Part shown: positions 15,439 through 23,116 of the stretch, piece after piece | Position numbering within the stretch: position 1 is the stretch's first letter | Layout: each line of letters begins with the position of its first letter | Assembly (NCBI RefSeq): GCF_030506325.1 | Contig: NZ_CP120683.1 | Location: forward strand, 1,116,001-1,180,000 | DNA from: Tunicatimonas pelagia | Lineage (GTDB): Bacteria; Bacteroidota; Bacteroidia; Cytophagales; Cyclobacteriaceae | Length of the DNA stretch: 64,000 bases | Direction of reading: 5' to 3' | Made by a program: the position numbers and the translations under genes | The notes under the pieces: model-generated | The model's input: the letters and a program-made list of their open reading frames with translations, nothing else | Told to the model about the DNA's origin: nothing | The model's database searches: none

Positions 15439-18426
15439 TCATTCGCGTAACCTGTTAAGATTATTGCGTACAATTTTAGTATTGGGGTGATCAGAGCCAA
15501 ACACCAATTCTAAGATTTTTAAAGCATCTCGATATAGCAGCTCGGCTTCTTCGTCTTTACCTTGCCTTTCCAGCAACACAGCCAGGTCGTTGTAAGAATT
15601 TGCCGTATCGGGATGCTCTTCTCCTAGCACCTGCTTTTTGATCTGTATAGCCTTTCGATATAGAGGCTTGGCTTCTTCGTCTTTACCTTGGCTTCTCAAC
15701 ACTCCAGCCAGGTCGTTGTAAGAAGTTGCCGTATCGGGATGCTCTTCTCCTAACACCTGCTTTTTGATCTGTATAGCCTTTCGATATAGCGGCTCGGCTT
15801 CTTCGTCTTTACCTTGGCTTCTCAACACTCCAGCCAGATTGTTGTAAAAAACTGCCGTATCGGGATGCTCTTCTCCTAGCACCTGCTTTTTGATCTGTAC
15901 GGCTTTACGGTATAGTAGTTCTGCTTGCTCATATTTGCCTTGTCTTCTCAATACTCCAGCCAGGTTGTTGTAAAAAACTGCCGTATCGGGATGCTCTTCT
16001 CCTAGCACCTGCTTTTTGATCTGTACGGCTTTACGGTATAGTGGCTCTGCTTGCTCGTATTTGCCTTGATCATTTAACAAATGAGCTAAGTTATTATAAG
16101 AAGTTGCCGTATCGGGATGCTGCTTTCCTAGTACTTTCTCCTTGATTTGCTTAACTATACGAACCAGCGGTTCAGCTTCTTCGTATTTGCCCTGTCTTCT
16201 CAATACTCCAGCCAGGTTGCTGTAAGAAGTTGCCGTATCGGGATGCTCTTCTCCCAGCACCTGCTTTTTGATCTGTATAGCCCTTCGATGTAGCGGCTCG
16301 GCTTCTTCATATTTACCTTGCCTTTCTAGCAACACAGCTAGGTTATTGTAAGAATTTGCCGTATCGGGATGCTGCTTTCCTAGTACTTTCTCTCTTATTC
16401 GAATGACCTTATGGTACAATGGTTCAGCCTGCTTATATTTGCCTTTCATTTCCAGCAACACAGCCAGGTTGCTGTAAGAAGTTGCCGTATTGGGATGCTC
16501 TTCTCCCAGCACCTGCTTTTTGATCTGTATAGCCCTTCGATGTAGCGGCTCGGCTTCTTCATATTTACCTTGCCTTTCTAGCAACACAGCTAGGTTATTG
16601 TAAGAATTTGCCGTATCGGGATGCTGCTTTCCTAGTACTTTCTCTCTTATTCGAATGACCTTATGGTACAATGGTTCAGCCTGCTTATATTCGCCTTTTA
16701 TTTCTAGCAACCTAGCCAGGTTGTCGTAGGTAATCCCCGTATTTATATGCTGATGCCCAAATTCATTCTCTCCAATTTGCATGGCTTTACGGAAGATCGG
16801 TTCAGCTACTAAATAATTACCACCGCAAAACAACGCTGTCCCCAAGGTACTTAGGAGGCTACCAGTATATTCAGATCTATTGTTTTCAGAAAGTAATTTT
16901 TGGCTTAGCGGCGTAAGAACCTCGACAAAAAAGCTGAAATGCACAACAATATCAATCTCACCTGTGTGACTCTCTATCCACCTATATACTTGAGTTGCCG
17001 GTAATATTTTTTTGACATGATATACGGCTTGAATGATTAGTAGCTTCCGGCTTTCGATCACCTCGGTATCGTTCAGCTTTTCTTGTAGATACTTGAAGCA
17101 AAGTTGGTGAATGCGCTGTACTTGATCGGGTAGTTCATGGGTATATTGTTCGTACAAGTGCTCTTGCATTAGTTGGTGCAGCATATAGGTTCCATCAACT
17201 TCGCTGACAAAGGAAAAGCGGCGTACTTGCTGTAGGGCTTGGGGTCCGTAGTAAGCGGTGTTAAACTCTTTAAGCAATTGTTCTAATAACTCTTCATTCC
17301 AGTTTTGTACGCATGATAGAATCTTGAAGGTATCGGATTCTTGCGTGGTAATGTGGCGGATAAATCGTTCGTATATTTCTTGGAAGGTCTTTCCAAAATC
17401 TTCCGGTACCGGAGGGCGTTGTTTGGCGATGGACTGATAGGTTGCAATTGATAGATTAAGATACAAGGGATGATTCTGAGAAGCTGCCATAATTTTCTTA
17501 CGTACTTCTTCTTCAGCAATTTGGTAAAAGTCTAGCAACGTCTCTGCTTCCTCATCTAGTAACTCTTCTAATGGATAGCTGAACAATGAGCCACTCCAAT
17601 CCTCTTCCCGGTATCTAGGATCGGTATCCCATTTCAATTGATCCCGTCCGCTAATCACCCAAAGAACCTGAGGCAGGTCAATAATCAGATAGCGTAGCCA
17701 CTTATCTTTCTTATTGGACTCATCGCGTATTTTTAAGTTTTCAAGGGTATCAAGAAAAATGATTAGATGACGCAGGGGGTTGGCAGCTAAAAAGCTTTGC
17801 AGGTCTTTGGCCAATAACTCAGGAAGCTGCTCAATCATTTTTACAACTTCTAAAGTATGAAAGAGTTCTAGTTCGGGGTGCCGATGTTTATCCCACCATT
17901 TCTTTATGCTGTCGTCCAGCTTACTTACCAAAGTGCTGACTGACCCTAGCAAACCAGCGGTTACGGTGTCTGTAACAAAAGTTTGAGCGGCGGGACCACC
18001 AACATCTAAATGTAAATTTTTCAGAAAGCCCTGCTCCTGGGTTTTAGCAACAGCATTAATCTTAGCATAGTATACCAAATAGGCGTAATCAAAGCGGGGG
18101 AAATACATAGGAGATTCGGCTTCCTTTAACTTTGACCGGAGATGGTATAAGATGGTAGGTGCATCCTGGGCATTGACTAGGTCTGCTAGATTAACCCGGG
18201 CTACCAAGAAGTTTTGATACGTTTCACTCTTGAGTTGCTGCACCAACTTTTTCTGAATACTACTTTTACCAATCCCTCCTACTCCATAATATTCTAATAC
18301 ATGGTGCCGTTGCTTTTTGTGCCGGGCATGACTGTGCAGGGTGTTCCAAAAAAATTGTATGGCATCATCTCGTCCAACGAATTGTAGGTTTTCAATCTCA
18401 GTAATGCTGGTAGGTCGTTTTGCCAT
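15439..18426 (-). CDS. STAND/NB-ARC-type NTPase with C-terminal TPR array
   Basis: The start is set at ATG 18426 (MAKRPTSITEIENLQFVGRD); a longer frame to 18456 adds ten unlikely residues. About 995 residues. A P-loop YYGVGGIGKSS sits near residues 46-56, with a Walker B-like HLIIFLDTLENL after it, then WVISGRDQLKW and a winged-helix-like part. From about residue 520 to the end are some 11 kinesin-light-chain-type TPRs of 42 residues (NNLAVLLERQGKYEEAEPLY, QIKKQVLGEEHPDTA). Several repeats are nearly identical in DNA, so the array can expand or shrink. STAND proteins of this layout act as sensor switches, and some are antiphage. No effector domain is visible at the N terminus, so a partner effector may be encoded nearby. 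Confidence 0.75.
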   Translation of the reverse strand: MAKRPTSITEIENLQFVGRDDAIQFFWNTLHSHARHKKQRHHVLEYYGVGGIGKSSIQKKLVQQLKSETYQNFLVARVNLADLVNAQDAPTILYHLRSKLKEAESPMYFPRFDYAYLVYYAKINAVAKTQEQGFLKNLHLDVGGPAAQTFVTDTVTAGLLGSVSTLVSKLDDSIKKWWDKHRHPELELFHTLEVVKMIEQLPELLAKDLQSFLAANPLRHLIIFLDTLENLKIRDESNKKDKWLRYLIIDLPQVLWVISGRDQLKWDTDPRYREEDWSGSLFSYPLEELLDEEAETLLDFYQIAEEEVRKKIMAASQNHPLYLNLSIATYQSIAKQRPPVPEDFGKTFQEIYERFIRHITTQESDTFKILSCVQNWNEELLEQLLKEFNTAYYGPQALQQVRRFSFVSEVDGTYMLHQLMQEHLYEQYTHELPDQVQRIHQLCFKYLQEKLNDTEVIESRKLLIIQAVYHVKKILPATQVYRWIESHTGEIDIVVHFSFFVEVLTPLSQKLLSENNRSEYTGSLLSTLGTALFCGGNYLVAEPIFRKAMQIGENEFGHQHINTGITYDNLARLLEIKGEYKQAEPLYHKVIRIREKVLGKQHPDTANSYNNLAVLLERQGKYEEAEPLHRRAIQIKKQVLGEEHPNTATSYSNLAVLLEMKGKYKQAEPLYHKVIRIREKVLGKQHPDTANSYNNLAVLLERQGKYEEAEPLHRRAIQIKKQVLGEEHPDTATSYSNLAGVLRRQGKYEEAEPLVRIVKQIKEKVLGKQHPDTATSYNNLAHLLNDQGKYEQAEPLYRKAVQIKKQVLGEEHPDTAVFYNNLAGVLRRQGKYEQAELLYRKAVQIKKQVLGEEHPDTAVFYNNLAGVLRSQGKDEEAEPLYRKAIQIKKQVLGEEHPDTATSYNDLAGVLRSQGKDEEAKPLYRKAIQIKKQVLGEEHPDTANSYNDLAVLLERQGKDEEAELLYRDALKILELVFGSDHPNTKIVRNNLNRLRE

Positions 18427-18793
18427 GAAGTACAAGGTTTGCAGGATAAGATACAAACCTTCATTATGCTGGACAATACCTATCGAGTATTCCTAAAAAA
18501 ACGAGCATTGTGCTATCATCTTGAATGTCGATAAAAGGTCCTATCTTGTATGCTTTTCTCGCCTCTTCAATTGTGACTTACTCTCAGTACTAATTGCTTT
18601 AACAAAGCCTGATAATTCACATTATGAAAACGATTTTGAAGTATTCCCAGAATCACCACCCGACAATATGGCAACCGATCAGTACTCGCCAGAATTTACC
18701 CCCTAAATCCATCCGATTATTTACTTGAGAGGTCAAGTAAAAACGATTTGGTTTACATATGCATTATGCCAGATTTTTTATCACTTTGCAGGA
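18427..18793. other. gene-free stretch
   Basis: This is the upstream region of the NTPase gene (leftward) and of the small genes that follow. A 61-codon frame at 18521-18706 has no protein-like features. The promoter of the NTPase gene probably lies here, but I cannot place it securely. Confidence 0.35.
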
Positions 18794-18889
18794 ATGGATA
18801 ATGCAGAAGAAGAATTTGTTGACCATAATAATGAGTATCGACAGGATGTTTACACTAAAATGTGCACAGAACCGTTAAATAGCTTATGA
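18794..18889 (+). CDS. possible short upstream peptide
   Basis: ATG 18794 gives 31 residues (MDNAEEEFVDHNNEYRQDVY and so on) and its TGA overlaps the ATG of the next gene (ATGA-type overlap at 18886-18889). The overlap suggests translational coupling. The peptide is acidic and unlike anything I know. It could be a remnant of a longer protein. Confidence 0.35.
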   Translation: MDNAEEEFVDHNNEYRQDVYTKMCTEPLNSL

Positions 18890-19179
18890 GCTCAAAGGAT
18901 TTGAACGACATTTTTCATAAAACATCCATGCATTCAGCTAATAAGTATCTGATAGATACAGGCTGGACTCAATCTGGAGAAGAAGAATTTGAAACGAAAA
19001 CTAAAGCAATCTACTACAAACGCAACGATGATAACTTCATTCTGGTAGGCAAAGACTACTCTTCTGAAGCCAATTTGTCTGATCTTGATAAACTTGGGAT
19101 TGTTAGAGTAGAATATCAAAATGGAAATGGTGAAACAGAGACTCGGTACCACGAGCATTTTGGCAAAAAGCTTAGCTAG
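18886..19179 (+). CDS. hypothetical 97-residue protein
   Basis: A small, charged, soluble protein with the segments DLNDIFHKTSMHSANKYLIDTGW, TKAIYYKRNDDNFILVGKDYS and GIVRVEYQNGNGETETRYHEHF. The alternation suggests a small beta-rich fold. No membrane segment or known motif is visible. Together with the overlapping 31-residue frame it could form a two-gene module such as toxin-antitoxin or immunity, but nothing proves this. Confidence 0.45.
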   Translation: MSSKDLNDIFHKTSMHSANKYLIDTGWTQSGEEEFETKTKAIYYKRNDDNFILVGKDYSSEANLSDLDKLGIVRVEYQNGNGETETRYHEHFGKKLS

Positions 19180-19251
19180 TAGTTTGATATAATCCTGTTT
19201 TAAGCAACTTTTGATTTCTTCGTAAATTCTAATTCTTCATTCGTTGTAGAA

Positions 19252-19279
19252 CGTCCAACAAACGGTCGTTTGTTGAACG
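19252..19279. repeat. 28-bp inverted repeat upstream of the resolvase
   Basis: The arms CGTCCAACAAAC and GTTTGTTGAACG match at 11 of 12 positions around a GGTC centre. The site is about 127 bases before the resolvase start, where a res/crossover site or operator is usually found for this family. It is the only strong dyad in that gap. Confidence 0.5.
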
Positions 19280-19405
19280 ATCACTCCCCTACTCTTTTCC
19301 TAAGCTTGTTTCATCCTTTTTCCGTTCACCTTTGCATTCAACAATCAAAGTATATAAACTCGTGCTTATGAATGAGTTCATAGACTTTTACCCGTTGCCC
19401 GCTTT

Positions 19406-19960
19406 ATGATTATCGGATACGCCCGCGTTTCTACCAAAGACCAAAAACTAGACGCTCAGCTTGACGCACTAAAAACCGCAGGTGCTGAAGATGTATTTTC
19501 AGATATTGCCAGTGGTGCCAAATCGTCCCGCCCCGGACTAGACAAAATGAAAACCCATCTTCGCAAAGGGGATACGCTTGTTATTCAGCGACTGGATCGG
19601 CTAGGCCGCTCAATGAAAGACTTGGTAGACTGGATGCAGTGGCTGGAAGATAAGGAAGTGAAGTTCAAAAGTCTGGATGATGGTATCGATACCTCTACCC
19701 CCGGAGGAAAGCTCGTGTTCCACATCTTCGGGGCATTAGCCGAGTTTGAACGTAATCTCATCCGGGAACGTACCCGATCAGGGTTGAAGGCCGCCCGGTC
19801 ACGCGGTAAGATTGGTGGCCGTAAGCGGGTGTTGTCCGAGAAAGATCAGAAGCGGCTTAAAACGCTGTATAGCTCCGGCGAGTTTACGATACCTGAATTG
19901 ATGGAGCAGTTTTCGTGTAGCCGGGCGACATTGTATAAAGTGGTAAAAGGAAAATACTAG
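19406..19960 (+). CDS. serine site-specific recombinase (resolvase/invertase)
   Basis: This 184-residue protein is of full family length. It has the N-terminal catalytic motif MIIGYARVSTKDQ with the nucleophilic serine at residue 9, VIQRLDRLGRSMKDL with its catalytic arginines, and GALAEFERNLIRERTRSGLKAARSRG as the long E helix. A C-terminal HTH follows (FTIPELMEQFSCSRATLYKVVKG). It cuts both strands at a short dimer site through a 5' phosphoserine link and resolves cointegrates or inverts segments. The next gene starts 3 bases after its stop. It is intact, unlike its relative at 12165. Confidence 0.9.
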   Translation: MIIGYARVSTKDQKLDAQLDALKTAGAEDVFSDIASGAKSSRPGLDKMKTHLRKGDTLVIQRLDRLGRSMKDLVDWMQWLEDKEVKFKSLDDGIDTSTPGGKLVFHIFGALAEFERNLIRERTRSGLKAARSRGKIGGRKRVLSEKDQKRLKTLYSSGEFTIPELMEQFSCSRATLYKVVKGKY

Positions 19961-19963
19961 AGT

Positions 19964-20263
19964 ATGTTTGAAGCCAGTTACCAAATCGCTCATATAACCG
20001 ATCATTTTGTCTTGATCGTAGATTTAGATGAAGGTCGTTCAGTAACCACCGATGCCGAGCGGGTTGTAGCCGACCTGTATAGTGCGATAGAAGGCGGGCT
20101 TCGTTCCCGCCGGATTTATTACCGTGATACCGAAGGTCGCTTTGATGAGCTTCGGCATCAAGGCGGACGATTTTTAGGCTACGCCCCTTGTACCAATAGC
20201 CAGCAAGATTTTCTAGCTTCACTACTAGACAACTCTTCGCCTAAGGCTCCTACCCTATCCTAA
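19964..20263 (+). CDS. conserved-looking hypothetical protein coupled to the resolvase
   Basis: This 99-residue protein starts 3 bases after the resolvase stop and is very probably in the same transcript. Its features are TDHFVLIVDLDEGRSVTTDAERVVADLY, GLRSRRIYYRDTEGRFDEL and GRFLGYAPCTNSQQDFLASLL. It is soluble and has no recognised domain. Its tight coupling suggests a role in element maintenance (inference). Confidence 0.55.
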   Translation: MFEASYQIAHITDHFVLIVDLDEGRSVTTDAERVVADLYSAIEGGLRSRRIYYRDTEGRFDELRHQGGRFLGYAPCTNSQQDFLASLLDNSSPKAPTLS

Positions 20264-20268
20264 AATTT

Positions 20269-21057
20269 TTACTTGTTTTCTAAAGCTACGGGCGATGCGG
20301 TAGTTTGGATTTTGTTAAAACTGATATTAATACCTAACCCAATCCACATCTCACCATCATAATTCCAATTAACACTTTCATCATCCGCTCCTAAGAAATC
20401 GAAGCCCATAAAGAGACCAATATTAGCATTTGATACTGGCTTAAATACAACACCTAGTGAAGTTGTAAGGGCAGATGCTGTTCTTTCCTCTGTGACAGAA
20501 CTATTTTTTTCATTTAGTTTAACTCCTGTAATTCCAACTCCTAACGAAAAATCAAAATTAGATTCAGGCTGATACCTCGGCCCAACACCTACGACCATAT
20601 TAGCCTGTAATGATAAGCTTGATTCAAAATCAAAACTACTATTATTTTCGCCACCACCACCAATACCTCTTAAGCGAAAAGGAATGGTATACGCACCTGC
20701 TTCAACACCTTTAAATCTTTTGTATCTTTTTTCAGTGAGTATTTTAAAATCACTTAATGGTAGCTGAAAAACCTTATCGTTATAACGTACTGCATTAGGA
20801 CTAGTATTATCAGTAAAATCCCAATATCGGTAGTAGACCATCTTTTCATCTTCATTGTATCCGACGACTGTTATTAACCCATTCTTATAAATAAGTTCAG
20901 AATTTACAGTTCCTTTTTCAAGCTGATTGTCAAATCCAAGTCCTGGATTTGTGACAAATTTATAACTCCCTTTTAAATCAGAAGGGATGTCGGTTTGAGC
21001 AAATAAGGGTGAGCAAAGAAATAGAGTGAAAATAGCAATGTATGCTAATCTTTTCAT
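20269..21057 (-). CDS. outer-membrane beta-barrel protein
   Basis: This 262-residue protein has the signal peptide MKRLAYIAIFTLFLCSPLFAQ. The first half (GSYKFVTNPGLGFDNQLEKG, GLITVVGYNEDEKMVYYRYWDF) forms a small N-terminal domain. The second half alternates strands with the usual glycine and aromatic pattern (FRLRGIGGGGEN, SLSLQANMVVGVGPRYQP, FDFSLGVGITGVKL, ALTTSLGVVFKPVSNANIGLFMGFDF, MWIGLGINISF). It is convergent with 19964-20263, 5 bases apart. Function unknown. Confidence 0.65.
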   Translation of the reverse strand: MKRLAYIAIFTLFLCSPLFAQTDIPSDLKGSYKFVTNPGLGFDNQLEKGTVNSELIYKNGLITVVGYNEDEKMVYYRYWDFTDNTSPNAVRYNDKVFQLPLSDFKILTEKRYKRFKGVEAGAYTIPFRLRGIGGGGENNSSFDFESSLSLQANMVVGVGPRYQPESNFDFSLGVGITGVKLNEKNSSVTEERTASALTTSLGVVFKPVSNANIGLFMGFDFLGADDESVNWNYDGEMWIGLGINISFNKIQTTASPVALENK

Positions 21058-22089
21058 GATGTGTTTGGTTAGATAGTTTAGTAAATATTTAAATAAAAAT
21101 TTATCTAAATATAATATTCAAAATGATTAAAAAAATAAAAATTATTTTAATCATTATATATTACAAATTATGCGTTACTGATTTTTGTATCATTGATAAT
21201 GAGAGCAAAAGTGTACAAATCTTTCAGTGATAAGCATTTCATTAATCTCAGGGACAATAGTCATGTATTTATCTTAGATATCGCTACTAATAGAAAAGCT
21301 GGTAGGCACCTCAAATATTTTTTATAAAGAATCTGTAAATATTTAAATAGATAGTTTTTAGAAAAACAGCCGCCTTTAATCCAGTTTTATGTAGATAAAC
21401 CTAACAATGGTCAATCAGCAAACGATTGTCTGGGCTTCCCTCATGGCCACAGACGATACACCGCCGCCCGTAATGGGTAAATGCTTCTTCTCGTAATTGC
21501 GGCCACCGAGAAAGCGGAATAAGTTTAAAATTCATCTTGCACGCTACGGCATTCAAGGCTATGTTCTTGGTATGTTCCATATATCGCTGAAAATCAGATA
21601 CATACAAATTAGGTGTAAGATATTTTTTTATTTAAAGAATAATATTCTTAAAATAAGTAAACAATTTGCTTGGAATTCCTATTTTTACCTCAAAACTACA
21701 AACGCTTATCAAGATTATGGGAACAATAAAAAACCGTGGGGCACTGGTGTGAATCAAACACTTTATAGTGACTAGAAAGAAATTAAGAACATAGCAAAAC
21801 TGAAGTATCTAGCGATAGTAAAAGGCACTGAAATAAAATTGCCCCATAGTTTTTTATGCTCTCTTGTAGTGTAAGACCAACGAAAATCGAAACAAGAAAA
21901 TTAGAACTAAGCAATAAACCCAGCCTAGGGGTACTTGTTCTTCCATTTGAACATGCAAATGTCGCTCATATGCTGAATACCGAATGTCAAAAGCTTCCGA
22001 CATAAAGCCTACCCTAAGTCCCACAGCACAGTTTATTTCTTTTCCTTTTGTCACTCGGCCGCTCGAGGCCATTAATAGATATGAGCAGC
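21058..22089. other. AT-rich stretch with one HNH remnant
   Basis: Apart from the HNH fragment listed separately, this kilobase has only short frames with skewed composition. It looks like decayed DNA between the barrel gene and the truncated RadC. No RNA gene was recognised. Confidence 0.4.
21401..21607 (-). pseudogene. HNH endonuclease fragment
   Basis: On the minus strand the end of this frame reads RWPQLREEAFTHYGRRCIVCGHEG, then NRLLIDHC, then a stop. CxxC followed by a hydrophobic strand and DH is the start of an HNH/endonuclease VII zinc fold. The second CxxC half is missing, so only the first half of the nuclease survives. Confidence 0.5.
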
Positions 22090-22116
22090 AAGTGAAGCAT
22101 ATCAAATGTTTCACTT
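22090..22116 (+). promoter_or_regulatory. hairpin leader before the truncated radC
   Basis: The arms AAGTGAAGCAT and ATGTTTCACTT pair over 11 bases (one G-T) around the loop ATCAA. The inner eight base pairs and loop recur at 56982-57008 before the intact radC, while the outer three pairs differ but still pair. It may be an operator or an RNA leader hairpin. Confidence 0.55.
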
Positions 22117-22131
22117 CATACCCCTTTCACT

Positions 22132-22467
22132 ATGTTAAGTACGCAATGTTCCATCTTTCAGCAAGTTTCCGAAATCCAAGTCAGCTACCGAAACGAAGTA
22201 CCCGCTTATCAACGCCCTAAGATTATTTGCTCAGATGACGCTTACCGAATTTTGCTCCAGCACTGGGACGAAGATCAACTTGATTATTGCGAAAAATTTA
22301 AAATGGTTCTTCTTAACCGGGCAAACCTTGTATTGGGCATAGTCACCGTTTCTTCAGGTGGAGTTTCCGGAACCGTCGCTGATCCTAAAATGATCTTTGG
22401 AGCCGCAATGAAGGCAAATTCTAGCTCTATTTTGCTTGCTCATTATGTAGAGCAGGTAGTTATGTAA
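22132..22467 (+). pseudogene. truncated RadC-like protein lacking the JAMM site
   Basis: The frame (111 codons) follows RadC at 57041 closely: QVSEIQVSYRNEVPAYQRPKI, then AYRILLQHWDEDQLDYCEKFKMVLLNRANLVLGIV and SSGGVSGTVADPK. It stops being homologous at SSILLAH, exactly where the metal-binding HxHPSG motif should begin, and ends with an unrelated YVEQVVM. It lacks every catalytic residue and is likely a pseudogene left by a recombination break. Confidence 0.75.
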
Positions 22468-22651
22468 AGTAAAAGTATCTAATCGCATGCTATGTAATCT
22501 ATAGTCCTTCATTTTTACGGAGTACTTTACATAATCAATCATGTCAATGACTAAGCTAAGTCAGAAGGATACGGTAAAGAGCTATTAGTGATTCTAATTG
22601 GTTCCATTACTATCGGAACGCCAAATTCTTATCCTGCCATAATTTATTTAA

Positions 22652-22703
22652 ACTTCAATTATGAATAAAATAATAATTCGTTATATTTACTTCAATTAGG
22701 AAT
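22652..22703 (+). promoter_or_regulatory. direct repeat upstream of the PadR gene
   Basis: ACTTCAATTA followed by one base and GAAT occurs at 22652-22666 and 22689-22703, 37 bases apart, in an AT-rich region ending 80 bases before the PadR start. This is a plausible operator pair for PadR autoregulation. Confidence 0.35.
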
Positions 22704-22783
22704 GATTAGTAATAGGTGGTCAAACAACGAAAAGGAATGACTATCTATCGCTTTATTTTTATTGTTAAGAGAAACAACAAATA

Positions 22784-23116
22784 ATGAAAAAATACCGGTT
22801 GGGAGAATTTCAGGAACTGGTACTGATGACCGTGATCGTACTCCAGGAGGATGCCTACGGAGTGGAGATACAGCGCAACCTGGAAGAAAGACTGAACGAG
22901 CGCCTGAGTGTTGGGGCTATCCAAACGGCACTGAAAAGGATGGTTGAAAAAGGTTTTTTAACCTCTGCGTTCGGGGAGGCTACGCAGAAGCGAGGGGGGA
23001 AACGTAAGCGTATTTATCAGGCCACCCCCTATGCTCATCGGGTGCTTCATGAAATGAAAGATATCCGATCAAGCCTGTGGCAAGCCATGCCTGACTTGGG
23101 TTTAAGTAGTACCTGA
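22784..23116 (+). CDS. PadR family transcriptional regulator
   Basis: A 110-residue winged-helix protein typical of PadR group 2: LGEFQELVLMTVIVLQEDAYGVEIQRNLEERL, SVGAIQTALKRMVEKGFLTS, then a basic wing TQKRGGKRKRIYQATPYAHRVL. These proteins repress an adjacent transporter and are released by a ligand. The stop overlaps the permease start at 23116, so the pair is translationally coupled. In Bacteroidota a PadR gene directly before an FtsX-type permease with a prefix domain is a common arrangement. Confidence 0.85.
   Translation: MKKYRLGEFQELVLMTVIVLQEDAYGVEIQRNLEERLNERLSVGAIQTALKRMVEKGFLTSAFGEATQKRGGKRKRIYQATPYAHRVLHEMKDIRSSLWQAMPDLGLSST

Noticed and set aside
21854-22114. 86-codon minus-strand frame before the truncated radC
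   Set aside because: It contains the conserved hairpin and has no family resemblance; likely a chance frame.
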